This document shows positions 39,260 through 50,979 of a stretch of DNA of 64,000 bases, piece by piece. The position numbers and the translations under genes were made by a program. Below the pieces are notes generated by a model. It made no database searches. It saw only the letters and a program-made list of their open reading frames with translations, and was not told the DNA's origin. This stretch comes from Echinostoma caproni (Eukaryota > Platyhelminthes > Trematoda > Plagiorchiida > Echinostomatidae). The stretch spans positions 53,530 through 117,529 of the forward strand of contig UZAN01039380.1 of assembly GCA_900618425.1 (NCBI GenBank), written 5' to 3'. The first letter of the stretch is position 1; every line of letters starts with the position of its first letter.

Positions 39260-39816
39260 CAGACCATGTTTCCGAGATGTTTGTTTACATAGAAAAAGAA
39301 ATGGTTTCCTCTGCCAACCTTTCTATTTCGGGCAGTCCAGATATATATGAGTGATATATTGTTATTTTTATCTGTTATTCGGATAAAACTATATACATTC
39401 ACAACACTAAACTCTTGTAGTCTCCTCTAAAACGTACCTTTTGATGCGGAAAAGATACATAGGAATAGGTGGAACAAAACTATCAGTTTTATTCCAGAGG
39501 GAATGCAGCGCAGGAACTAAATTATTAATGAAAGTAATAATATTATCATTATTGGAAGAGCTCCCCAATACTTGTGAACGTTCCTTCTAGAACGAAATCG
39601 ATCTGAGTGAACAGTTAACTACTGCTTTCATGATCCAAGCAATACCAACAATTTTCTTCGTTTCCTGTATGGAATCATTTAGTTTCTCGATTAGGGTTTT
39701 GTAGCACCACAAATCTATCTGGGTTCATAACCTTGGAAATTGCTTCCTTCCGCCAGTAGGTGTGTTTGCAAAAGCTTTAAATTATCTGTGCCGAGTTGCT
39801 AAACTTTTGTTTTAAA

Positions 39817-39966
39817 ATGTCACGAAATATCGGAGATCTACCTGAGTTGCACCAATTTTCCAGAAAGATGTTTCTAGCTACTAACCGATTACTGGAACAA
39901 GCTGAATCCAATGTTGATCATGAATCTCTTAAATTGCTTGGATTTACTCACTTTCCTCTTTTCTAA
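39817..39966 (+). CDS. Short hypothetical ORF, possible first exon
   Basis: This 49-codon frame begins MSRNIGDLPELHQFSRKMFL and is predominantly helical and polar (LLEQAE, DHESLKLLG). Its codon mix looks less random than that of its neighbours. The start follows AAA (AAAATG), a favourable eukaryotic context. The stop at 39,964 is followed by TTAATTCCTTCAG (acceptor-like), nine bases, then GTAAGG (donor-like). If real, it could be a short protein or an exon with alternative splicing. I recognise no family. Confidence 0.25.
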   Translation: MSRNIGDLPELHQFSRKMFLATNRLLEQAESNVDHESLKLLGFTHFPLF

Positions 39967-42900
39967 CCGCTAATCACTTAATTCCTTCAGGATATTCAGG
40001 TAAGGATGAACATTTTGTTTATATTTCCTTGATTAAAATAACAACATGAAATTGCTTTAAAGTAACAGTCTCTTACAAGGTCACCTTGTTTTATGTTTGA
40101 TACAAGATAAAGTGAACTCTCACGTAATTTCAATCTCTGATAGAATGAAATTCACTTTTTGTAATGCATCAACCTTCTTTTTTCATAAGTTAGTGTGTTT
40201 CAAACGTAAAATGTTGTCGCAATTGTCTTTTTTGTAACTTTATCACATAGTTAATGTTATGATATGAAATGAGTATCTCCATTGGCTTTGACCGATTTCA
40301 CCAACTCATAGATTGTACAAACCACAGATCCATTTGTTCTCTCTTCCGTTCCCCCATGATGATTGCGAATACATTCAGTAATCTTCAGTTCAGCTTTGAC
40401 CCAGACTACCGTAATCTACCGGAACCGTAGTAGTCAAAAAGCGGACTTTCATTCTAAATAATCTGCCTTGGTCTACCATATTGGAAACGATTAAGTAGAG
40501 TTTATCGATAATTATTCGAGGCATTCAATCCCGAAACCTTACTTTTTCCTAAATGTGTTTTCTATGTGTTGTAACAGCTTGTATTATCCCACACGATAGT
40601 ACTGGTCTTCTATATTTCCTTCCGGTCTGATGTAGACAAACTTTGTCCTCATTGGAAGATCGAATAAAATGCCTTCCCAACTCACAAGTTTTCCTCAAAT
40701 TTTCATAATTGCACCTGACCATTTGTATATCGAGGCGCTAGTTGAACGTCAACCCCATTACCTGTGCAATAGATCCCTTAATTCAAGCACCACCACCAAC
40801 AGCATCCAACATTATCTTCCTAATACTTTAGCAAATGAAACACTCACAATAACAAAGGCTACTTATGGATCACTTTTCGTGTTTGCAGCGGTTGCCTCTA
40901 TATCATATGCACATGCAACCATCAGTGACTTTGTCCTGTGTCCCTGACTCCCAAATGTAAACATTTGAAAAAAATAAAGTTCATCCTCTTTGCATACAGA
41001 GAGCCCAAATTTTACTTGCCTTGAACACCTGATCAACTTTTGTTTTTTGTATCTATTTTTTGGCAGTCTACTTTTTTACTCTCTGAAAATCACATCATAC
41101 AGCATTGCGAGTTCAGTAAGAAGACAGAAATCCATTGAATTTGGTCGTTCAATCAACAGAATATTTTCAATTTATTAATCAGTCCACCATAACTAAATGA
41201 ACCACAATGACGAAGATCGCACAACTAGTGACAGTGACAACAGAACAGCCGTTCAGTTGGATTGCAAATCCATCTAGCACTAACATTTCAAATCTACTTG
41301 AGATGTAAGCTACATCCTAAGAGATTATGAACAGCGTAATTCATCTGCATATTTGTGATATATATATATATAAATATATATACATATAGGCAACAAATCT
41401 CCATACACCACTTCACCAGTGCAAGTCAGTACCACGAACAGATAACCTCCTCATTTGGTGAAACACAATTTCGGTGATATTTGAAAGTATAGTATGAACA
41501 AATCTGTTGAAATATCGTAAATGTTGTATAGAGAAAAATAAGAAATCTCATTTATCCGTAATCCTGAGAAAAGAAATCCAATTTCTTGCTTTCATGACAA
41601 CACGTTTGTGGACACAGAAGTGATGCAATCATGTAATAAAGTACAAAGAAATGAAAGAAGTATATCAAACATTTCACTGGAAGCCGATATCAAAACAACG
41701 TTCAAACATTACCTCTCTCCCAATTCGCTTGCTTGTAAACGGAAAAAATCAAGTAATTTAGACTGAAAGTTTTATAAAATAACGAATAATATTTAGAAAG
41801 GCCGTTGAATCTTGATTCACAGTGGTGACGATTGAGATATTAATTTAATTTTGATGACTTTCCGAACTGGAACATTTCAATGATGCTAAGCCCTTGTCGC
41901 AATGAGTTATGGGTAATGCGTAATCATCAACGAATAACCAAATAGGCACAGAATAAGTCCGAGTTAACAAATGAATTGGTAAAGTGATGTTAGACACTAA
42001 CGGTGTACGCGAAAGTTGTAGTCAACATTTAATAAAACACGTCATGTCAGGGATAGTAATGAGTGCTTGCTTAACTCGTGTGATACATAAATCAGCTTCG
42101 TGTATCACGAGACATGGTAACAGCACCTTTGCCTGTATTACAGTCCGGTAGGCTAAAACTAGTCATCTGATTATCCTGTTCCAAATCATTGTTAGATCAC
42201 TCATGAAATATCTGTCACCTTGGCACATGCGGGATTATGAGCATGCCATAATAGTATGAGATCCCGTCTACTTTCCGTATTCGCACTCATCAAACACTTG
42301 CTGTCAATTCAACTCGACTGGCTCACTCAAACCACCGTATGAATGGAATTGATAGAAACTTGAATGTATCAACTTGCAATATACGGCTTGACCGGGTGGA
42401 CAGTGTTTTCTTCAGGTTCAAGTGTTTATTGTTTTAAAAAAGACTTAGGAGTATCGTAAAGGACGATATTACTATTATTATGCTCAATACTTTTAGTACT
42501 ATAAATATTTGGATTAGGTGATTCAGTTCAATCACTTTACACTTGAAGTCTGTAGACCACGAGGAAATTCCAATCTGTCCGATTGCTTTTGTGCACGAAA
42601 CAAAAGAATCATACGGTACATCCGAGATTATTTGCCACGCCATATAAATTTTCCGGGCACAATCAGTCCTCACGTGCTGGTGGAGCTGAAACTATTGTTC
42701 AACAAGAGTGAAAACAAAATAAGTTTACCAGTGCGTTGACTGTAGAAATTATATAAGTGCAGATCAGACGAGATAGGAATGCGTGAGAAAGAATTCGTGG
42801 TACCGGTCTTTTGACTAGTGTCCCTTATGTTTAACGAAGGTTGTACAGTACAAATATCACGGTACAATCAGATTGCTGGTGTTGCGTGTAACAACCCCGG

Positions 42901-43400
42901 AGAGGATTCCTCAGCATGAGATTACTCCTTGGAAGGATGACCGTAGAACTGGTCGATCGACTTCCGACCAGACAGACAGTTGTGAGGAGAGGTGCACGTG
43001 TATGGGAACTAATTTAGAACAGACATTAAACCGATTTGATTTAATTATTCTGCCATTGGAATTAATAATTGTGAAACCTTCGGTCTGTAATGTACCTGCT
43101 TTCTAAATAGAGTTGTATAATGTAGAGTTTTAAATCGTTCCCCACACAGAGTGCTGCAGTTAGTGAGTGCTATACGTGGCTTGAAAGATAGGATTAATTT
43201 CAAGTAACCGCATTCAGCAAGTGATTAATTGATTTATATTTGTATTTACATAACTTTTGCAAGCTGAGATATGCTTACATTTCAGTTAAAAATTCTACAC
43301 TGGTCGTCACGCCGGAGAAAATATAGAATTATAAACAAATTCAATATGGTGCTGTGTAACAAAATGTCTCCGAGTTTGGATAAAATCAAGTAAAACAAGT
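39967..43400. other. Gene-poor stretch
   Basis: A 92-codon plus-strand frame at 40,669-40,947 (MPSQLTSFPQIFIIAPDH...) is followed by an AAAATAAAG polyadenylation-like string, but it has no recognisable domain. The rest holds only short frames and the AT-rich microsatellite at 41,357-41,388. Confidence 0.4.
41357..41388. repeat. TA-rich microsatellite
   Basis: An interrupted TA dinucleotide tract. Confidence 0.85.
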
Positions 43401-43403
43401 GGT

Positions 43404-44887
43404 TCATTTATAACTCGTTCTTATTTGGTCAAGATTCGAGCCAGATATAGTACAGGGGAGTTCTTTATACAAGTCTATTTCAGAGGGTAGATACCGGTAA
43501 GAGAAATAGGTGATCGCATGGATAAGACAAGAAAATAAGCCAGGATGCAAAGGATGGGAGGGGTTGTTTAGAATCGTATTGGTAAAGTTCATACAAGACA
43601 TCATATGACCATTAATAACTTCTGGGAGTAATGACTTAGTAGAACTTAAAGATGCGCGGCCTATTATCATCAGTCCTCGACGGACAGCTTTGAAATCTTG
43701 TTTCAATAGATTGGGAAACACTACAGGGAAGCTGTAAAGTAAAATAAGGAGATCGCATTGATTAACAAAGGAGAACAAAACTTGTTAGGGAGTGCGAAAT
43801 CGTCTGAGCTTCCGAAGCTGAAAGGAGAGGTGCAGACGTTTTCCCCTACAGTTCTGGATGTGTGCTGACCACCGAAGATTATTATTATTATCGATAGTAA
43901 CACCCAGATTTTTGTTTGAGGTCACTCTATAGACAAAAGATTACAATTAAGGGTTACCGAGTCCGACGTAAATGTGGTGCGAAAAGAAATAAAATTGCAC
44001 TCCAAACACTTAGATTTGTTGAGATTAAGACCAGAATGGTTTGAAAACTGTTGAATTCGGACCGATTTTCCGTGAAGGAGGAAAATTCTAAAGAAGGGGA
44101 AACGTTCTGACATAAAACGATATCATCAACATACTTTTGGATATAAACTGAGTGTGGAACTTAAAGATCACTGATGAAATCAGAGAAAAGACACGGAGAG
44201 AGCACCTTGAAGCACAGCAAAGTTATTGACTAGATAGCCTGAGGTATTCCTGACCAGCTTTATGCACTGGATTCTTGCGGTGAACTAATCAGAACTCCTT
44301 GAAAGCAGCTGGCTCGGGGTGTCAAAAGCTTTAAGCTTAAAATCGAGGAATGACCGGGACACAAAATCAAACGCAGACGACTAATCGAGAAAAAACGCAA
44401 CAAACAGATTCTCTGAGCTATTCCACGACATGTTTATAAAATGAACCACCATAAATATACCATCCAAAGTGGAGCTGTTGGGTGTATATGCAAACTGAAG
44501 AGGCATGTGAGGAATGGTGTAAAGTGACTGTAAGCGACTCAGGATGGCTTTCTCAGAACACTTTAGAACTACAGACGTCAGTGCGATGGGACGAAAACGT
44601 TTTGCAAGAGCCGTTGAGGATGAGGTCTTTGGAGCAGGTGTTATGGTGACCGATAGCCAGGAATTGAGGATGGTCTGTGCAGAAATAGACTCATTGATGA
44701 GGGATGTCATCGTGCTAGTCAGATGGGCCGCTCCGAGCAGTGTTCTCATTGGACAGAAAAAATGGAAAATCGATTTCATCGTTTCGGTGAAAAGACTGAC
44801 ACAGTTAAGAAGTGATGAACAAGAAGCAAACCAAGATTGGGTAACCGTTAAGGAACGACGGAGAAGAGAAATGCGGGTTGATGACAA
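43404..44887 (-). pseudogene. LINE reverse transcriptase pseudogene (family B)
   Basis: The largest open piece (44,887-44,381, 168 codons) has FRPIALTSVVLKCSEKAIL and LQFAYTPNSSTLDGIF, near-textbook LINE RT blocks. Downstream, VLQGAL is followed after a one-base shift by SPCLFSDFISDL. The active site reads QKYVDDIVL, with YVDD encoded at 44,122-44,133, so both aspartates are preserved. The thumb has NLGVTID and NLRWSAHIQN near 43,870-43,920. The C-terminal piece ends at 43,404. At least four frame changes separate these blocks, so no active enzyme is made. Confidence 0.85.
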
Positions 44888-44958
44888 TTTTCGTCGAAAC
44901 CTTATCTGATTTGATCGTATGAATGTTGGATATGCAGAGCAAGAGTATATCTTTGGTC

Positions 44959-45475
44959 TTAAGAGGAGAACATAATGATCACTGGTAGCGACTGGGCCAT
45001 TAGTTTAAGAGAAAATAAAGTGGGATGGTTTATGATTATTCTGTCTAGTATAGCTCTGCTTTTGATAGGAGAATGAGACAGATCGAATAAGCCAAAAGAA
45101 AGCAGAGAGGTAATGCTTACACGATTGATATCATTAACAGTCAAAAGAAGATTCTCATCTAATTTTGGAATCAAAAACGGGATGTTATGATCAAAGAAAG
45201 AAGATATATCTGATTGAGAGCACGAATGAGGTATATAAACAAATAATAATTGTACTTTTATCTCGGGATAATTTGGGATGACAACGAACGAATCAACAGT
45301 AAATGCATTTTCCAAAATCTCTGAACACCACTTCAGACTTGCTTCACCAAGAAGTGTTGATGTACGTGGCCCCATCGCCTCCTGTTTTTTTCCTGCTTTG
45401 TTGTCTTTCCTGTCGGTAGCAGTCGAAGCCATCTATCCGAACCAGAGCATCCTCAACGTTTTGATTTAATCAGGT
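44959..45475 (-). pseudogene. LINE endonuclease pseudogene (family B)
   Basis: A 157-codon open frame (45,432-44,959) covers the middle of the domain. LLTVNDINRV stands where 'LLIGDFNxx' is expected, and RAILDRIIINHPTLFS fits the 'LDRIxVN' block. The expected catalytic 'SDH' appears only after a frame change, as GPVATSDHYVLL (near 44,970-45,000). The start of the domain is also in another frame: DGFDCYRQERQQSR matches 'xGYxxxRxDR'. At least two frameshifts have disabled it. Confidence 0.7.
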
Positions 45476-47482
45476 TTATTGTATGCATACAACGCGTGTT
45501 GGAATGTATGCATGTGTTTAGTGAAGAAGTTAACATTGGTGCTGAACAATGACGGCACGGTCATCTTGGCAGGAGGGACGCAATTAAGCACTCACGGCCA
45601 TCCAGCACGCTTACGCTTCTTGATCCGAGCATGATTGCCAGATTCTTCAAGCATATTATTTGTGTGAGGCACAGAATTCACAGATATCAATCTAAGCATA
45701 TCCTAACGAGAGTAGGTATGAGCCCGGAACGTGTTTGACATCGGGATAACAATATAACCCAGCGAGACGACGAGCACGCAAATGAAGCGCAGTCAATCGA
45801 AGGGTGCGCTGATTATTTGTAGTCAATCCAAATGAAGTCCCGGGTTGTTACGCCTGTGTGGTTACCAGGCGTGGATCTTATACCTCACCTCTGAGTATAT
45901 CTATCAGCAGCAGAATTTACCGTGAAAAACGTAAGCTAAGGTTATTCAAGCACGATCTTCAATGGACCCATTCAAATAGCATTGCCTTTTCAGACATTTA
46001 AAAAGTATTAGGCTACTTAGCACTTGAACCGCCTCAGTATCTCAGAGCTGTAAAGCAGTAATTTGGATCTTTTTGTCTGCTGAAGCCGTTGCATTTCTCG
46101 ATATCGGAATAAAAAGTAAAAACAAGAGTAAAACAACTAAAAACGTCTGCCAGTATTGCGAATAGTCAGACATACGGCACAGGGAGAAGGTGACTCAAGA
46201 GAGAGAAAAGTTTATTATGGATGCATGTGACTATGTTCAAACCGGAAGTTTGGCGGGGAGGAGGAGAGGCTGTCCGGATCATTTATGTTTAAGGATGATG
46301 GGGATTAACGATTTTAGTATTGGTGTTTTTCTGGCAATGTTCGGGGGTATGTATAACGTTATCTGAAACACTGAGGGAATACAAACGCTATGTATGGGAG
46401 ATTCAGTATGGTGTGTTAAAATGTGGTGCTCGCTGAATTTGCCACGCGGTGATCACCACTGCCTGGTCAAAAATTGAGGAACATACTGTTCATGTCGTAC
46501 ACAGTAGACATTTCAAATAATGGTGCTAATAAAATGAATCGTTTGTATGACACTTTCCTCAGTTTTGTTTGGATTCACCAGGCATTTTTAAACTGTTATC
46601 TTTTTAACTAATCTGATTACATCGAATGCGTTCAGGTTACACCATGAGTGGTCGAATTAGCCATAAAAATCTGATACGTTTATTATTTTGATTTTACCAA
46701 CATTAGTTCTTAAACAGTTTGGATTTTTCGGCACAGTTCAAAGCTGAATGCTGCTCCAAACAGCCAGGGGAACACGAGTCGAATGAGTATGTAGGTCAAC
46801 TAAGTGTAAGGCGATGAAATGATGTGAACACTAATGGCGTGATGCCCGCTGACACACACAAGAGCACGCCAGATATGCATCTTCATCTTTCCAGGGTCGA
46901 AAAACCAACTGATGTTGACTGCTTTTAAAGGTCCTGACCGTAATTCGCGGCTCACACACACACACGCATGCATTAGACTGGTGGAATGCAACAAAAGCAA
47001 ACAGAAAATGCAGCAAATGTGAAATATGATCACTCCTAGTGTTTATGCTTCAGATGGACTGTTCGCCTACATGTTCATCGAAACGACTTGACTGCTGACC
47101 TTGAATGTCGAAAATTTGAAAGCCGGATTTTTAAATTTGCTTTGTATGTGCTTAACAGTACTGCCACTGTTAGGGATGTTTGATTAAGCCCTACTAAGTA
47201 GATGAACACAAAATAACAGTCAAGTTAAGGGAGAAAGAGAGATGTTGCTCCGAAGTGAAAAGGTTTACTGTTTGTGTCATGTTGTATTTCTTTCTGACGA
47301 ATTTGTTCTGCTAAATAACTTCCTCAAGGACAAAGACCATAATGATGGGCTGGACGAGGGATAAATGTCGAGACGAGGTGGACAAGGATGATATGTATCA
47401 GATTTGGATACCTGTTTCACTCTAACAGTGCAAAGAAAATTTTAATTCTTTTAAGACAAATAGTATATTATATGAGAACCAG
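45476..47482. other. No recognisable gene
   Basis: Short frames only. Nothing supported. Confidence 0.5.
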
Positions 47483-47492
47483 TTATTCTTTG

Positions 47493-47602
47493 TTGTGAAT
47501 GTTATAGTGTTAATAACACAGCGACGTCGGTAGAGAATTATATTCAACGACGTTTCGGTTTCCGTGAGTAACTTTTCTCAAGGCAGATTTAACAATCAAA
47601 AA
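47493..47602 (-). ncRNA. Hammerhead-like motif, left arm
   Basis: Read on the minus strand: CTTGAGAAA (core box variant), stem II GGTT/AACC in most of its length (one G to A change), GAAAC, stem III ACGTCG/CGACGT (six perfect pairs around an 18-base loop), then a GUC cleavage triplet. Canonical CUGANGA is altered: one inserted U, and A where the catalytic G8 is expected. An active ribozyme is therefore unlikely, although the fold is retained. Confidence 0.4.
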
Positions 47603-47712
47603 TTTTTGATTGTTAAATCTGCCTTGAGAAAGGTTACTCACGGAAACCGAAACGTCATCGAATATAATTCTCTACCGACATCGCCGTGTTATTAACACTA
47701 TAACATTCACAA
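47603..47712 (+). ncRNA. Hammerhead-like motif, right arm
   Basis: The same motif on the plus strand: CCTTGAGAAAGG at 47,622-47,633, CGAAACGTC at 47,648-47,656, and the cleavage region at about 47,676-47,682. Stem II GGTT/AACC is intact here. Stem III has a C-A mismatch, and the triplet is AUC instead of GUC because of a G-to-A change at a former CpG. Confidence 0.4.
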
Positions 47713-47774
47713 TAAAACAACACATGGCGCATCGATTTTTCGATACACTCTTAACATCAATCGATTATTCTTTG

Positions 47775-49985
47775 ACTCTCTTATATCAAACTTATTCAGA
47801 AGAATAGAGGGATATTGCCATACAATTTGGATACGCATGTCTTTTTCACCTACAGGTCTCTACCTCTCGCTCACTGAAATGAATTGACTGACCCGACTAA
47901 GCTTGCTCGATCAGCGTATGACGCTTTCCGGGCATGGAAACTGATATGTGTGATGTAGGACCCACACAGGCAATCGATATATATGAGGTTCATTTGGAGC
48001 AGAGGTGAGTCATACGTGACCTTGGCGTTTGAGGTCACAGCGTAACCGGAGCTCAATCATTTCTCTGACCTTCGTCACCTGACACGATCAACTAAAACCT
48101 TGACGAATCAGACCAATCGTGCGCTGTACATGTTTTTAAATCTTTGGCTGGATATTTTTTCGTAAATCTAATATATTGAACCGTCGCTATTTGTGAAACT
48201 TCTTCTAGTTGGATGTGATCGTGTGCAGTCATATTATTTTTAAATGGGATGAAATTTCGAAATTTCGAAGATTCTGTATAAAACAGAACGAAAAGGATCA
48301 TACGAATTAGCGTTAATTGAACTAAGGCATGCTGACCTTAAACAGGGCATCATAAATGCTTCCGCTAACACACGCTGTTCTACACACACACATATACACA
48401 CCACTGATTGCATTTATCGTACACAAAAATCTCGTGTACGGATGTGGTTTTATGTTTTCCTAGCATTTTGAACTTTTATTATTCAATTGCATATTGTCAC
48501 ATCCGTGTGAAGCATGGAGAAAGTTTCTTGACTGTTTCTCATGGTTATGTTTCGTACCTCAAAAGCAACGGTGTATTGACAAAATGGTCAAATATCATAC
48601 CATGCCTAAACAACCCAGGACCCACAGGTACTCGTAAACTGCTTTTCCTGATTAACACAAAATAGATGTGTTGTGAAATAAGAAAATACGGTTGTGGCTA
48701 TGATCAACAGATCATCTTTAAGGAAAACCTACTTAATTTTGTATTTTTCATGATTTAAATCGATTTCAAGTTCACATATGGTAATTTTTAATGGTTAGCT
48801 CAGTTGTCATGCCTAGACGAGGTTTTACAGGTGTTGGATGCACACCAGGAATATGATTTGGTAAAAGCAATCAATATTATTCATTGAATATTCCCATCCG
48901 GACATCATTATAACATATAGATAATGCGGACATGGGGTAAATCGATCACCAGCTCGTGCGTTTAATGCCAGATTTGAAATTGTGATCGTTTTGTCATTCC
49001 TAAGTGCCCCTACCGCAACTGAATACCCTTGGAAACACTGTACGTTTGCTTCAAGTCTGTTAGCAATAATTACCGGAGCATATCTACGAAGCCCGTTGGA
49101 ATTCGAACTAGTTCAGTGAAGATTGACTTTCGGACACTTTGCTTACTTGAAAATCCGGGATGGTTCATAGAAGCTCGGTAAGTAATTCGTAGTAAAGTTG
49201 GGAGCGCTAATCGGTTACCGATAGTGAACGTACGCACCTCAGCCAGAAAGTTTACGATTCCCTGAGGCAATAACTTCTCAGCTGTGTCCTATCAAAACTG
49301 CACAAGAGATCTGAACTCACCGAATACTAATAATCATAAAAACGCTAAAAGTTAAGAGCAATGTTCGCCTATCCCATATATGACCGAAGACTCCATGAAT
49401 ACTGATTTGTACAATCGATCCAGACTCATTTTGTTGGATTTTTGCACTTTCAATAGTTTACTGATGCAATATTTTGTCGGAAAACACAATAGACACATTT
49501 GTATATATTCCCATTTACTGTACAACGGAGAGGGCAAAGGAAACCTCGATGTAATTCCGACTAGCAGTGTTCACCAGCGTAGGTAGCGTTGCATAACAGA
49601 ATGTTCTATGACTCTTATTCTTGAAGATTCAAGACAATTAAACGGTAAACAAATTACGACAGTGACCCATGCCACGGTGTACCGAATGTGGGGTGATACG
49701 AGGCTCACAGAAGGCCGAGAAAACAGGGAGGAGACTTTGAGAAATACAATCCCTCCACCTGTAATTTGTTCATACTCAGCCCACAAAGCAGAAGAATTAT
49801 TACATCATTACTTCAAACGTTCACGTGAGATGTATTGTATTGTATTCAAGCTTTAGCGGGTTATATATAAGCTTTCGGCCAACAAATAGACCACCGTTAC
49901 AATTCTGATAAANGGATGTGAAACGTACAAAAATATGAGTTAATCAATAGATGCATTATAAAGCTCAGAACGAACACGTTCCTTG
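47775..49985. other. No recognisable gene
   Basis: Short frames on both strands without domain signatures. A small GTGACCT/AGGTCAC hairpin occurs at 48,016-48,038. One N lies near 49,913. Confidence 0.45.
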
Positions 49986-49989
49986 TCGG

Positions 49990-50780
49990 TCAGTATCCGT
50001 ACAAAGAGTTTTTGTATGCGGATATGCGAGATGGGATAAGTTTGTACTTGGAACGGGTGCAGGGGTGGGATTTGCATGCACACAAGTCAATGTGTACGGG
50101 ATGGGTGATATCAGATAGGATATTGTCGGCAAACTTTAAGCACGCATCAACATGGGCATCACACATATTGCCAATCAGAACAGATAACGGAACTTGGGAG
50201 GCACGACTGATCATTGAGAGGCCACGCCTCAGCAACTTGAAATCAACCTTCAGCAATTCAGGGAAAATTATAGAAGAGCAGTACATGGGTGTAGGGAGGA
50301 CATTGTTGAACGAAAGCGTTTATCATCGACGAGTCAGAACAGAAGTGGTGCAGTCTTCTGATCTGAAAAGAGAGACTTTTCAACTTACGACTATTATTTT
50401 GGGTATGTAAGGACCAGCGAAGGTTACTTTCAAGTGTGACATCTAAGTACTTCACATGGCTGACCCTGCTCATCGGCTTTCCATGAATCTGGACATTGTC
50501 GGAGGGAGACGGGGTACGGTCTAGAGTAAAAAAACATTCAAGGAATTTTTCAGGATTAAGATTAAGACAGGGTGAAGTGGAATATGAAACGAGATGGGAT
50601 AGGTTTGTGTTATATTCAGCCAGTTCTGATTGGTTAGATATGGAAACAGAAATAGTGATATCATCAGCATACTAGAACACTCATATCCCAATAGTAACAC
50701 CGCACCAAGAGTTGCAGATGTTAAATCTGGCGTAGAAAAAAAATGCATAATCGTAAAAATCACAACAGTAAACAATTAAA
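49990..50780 (-). pseudogene. CR1-like LINE reverse transcriptase, 3' part (family C)
   Basis: The minus strand carries the palm active site YADDITISVSIS (YADD encoded at 50,660-50,671). It continues through CLNLNPEKFLECFF and VSHVKYLDVTLESNLRWSLH, the RT thumb block 'VxxxKYLGVTLDxxLxW'. The C-terminal IIFPELLKVDFKLLRRG ends at 49,990. Three different frames are used, so it is broken. The N-terminal RT fingers and the endonuclease are not recognisable upstream, which implies a 5'-truncated insertion, as is normal for LINEs. It is a relative of family B. Confidence 0.8.
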
Positions 50781-50979
50781 GCTATACAGGTCAAACATAG
50801 TTTTCAGAGTGACGGGATAAATATGAATTTATCCAAATTGCATGGTGTAAGTAAACTACTATGACATAAAAGTAGCTCCACAAACTGGGTTGTCCATCCG
50901 TGTACATATTTTCAATTATTCCGGAATTATAGCAAAGTTGTTCCAGCTGCTTCAGAATCGCAATGCGATCGGTTGATTG

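Larger units (their letters stand above)
43404..45475 (-). mobile_element. CR1-like LINE, family B (degenerate)
   Basis: About 2.1 kb on the minus strand carry, in order, an endonuclease remnant (45,475-44,959), an RT (44,887-about 43,900) and a C-terminal region (43,778-43,404). The C-terminal residues VVFPNLLKQDFKAVRRG and SLSS...VINGHM parallel family C (IIFPELLKVDFKLLRRG), so B and C are related. Family A differs clearly. Frameshifts and stops interrupt every domain. No 5' UTR or tail boundary could be fixed. Confidence 0.8.
47483..47774. mobile_element. Foldback insertion with hammerhead-like, Penelope-type termini and a 10-bp target duplication
   Basis: Two 110-bp arms (47,493-47,602 and 47,603-47,712) are inverted copies with no spacer and five differences, all transitions. 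TTATTCTTTG occurs directly before the left arm (47,483-47,492) and again at 47,765-47,774, so a 272-bp insertion with a 10-bp target-site duplication is likely, with a 52-base tail on the right. Each arm, read outward, has CCTTGAGAAAGGTT, a loop, AACCGAAACGTC and then a GACGTC-type cleavage site. That is the layout of hammerhead motifs known from Penelope-like element termini. No protein is encoded. The Penelope link is an inference. Confidence 0.7.

Noticed and set aside
47493..47712. Active hammerhead ribozyme
   Set aside because: The core box lacks canonical CUGANGA and the G8 equivalent, and stem I pairing is weak. Only a hammerhead-like fold is claimed.
17958..49913. Single N bases near 17,958, 25,828, 31,812 and 49,913
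   Set aside because: Treated as base-call ambiguity in a draft assembly, not biology.
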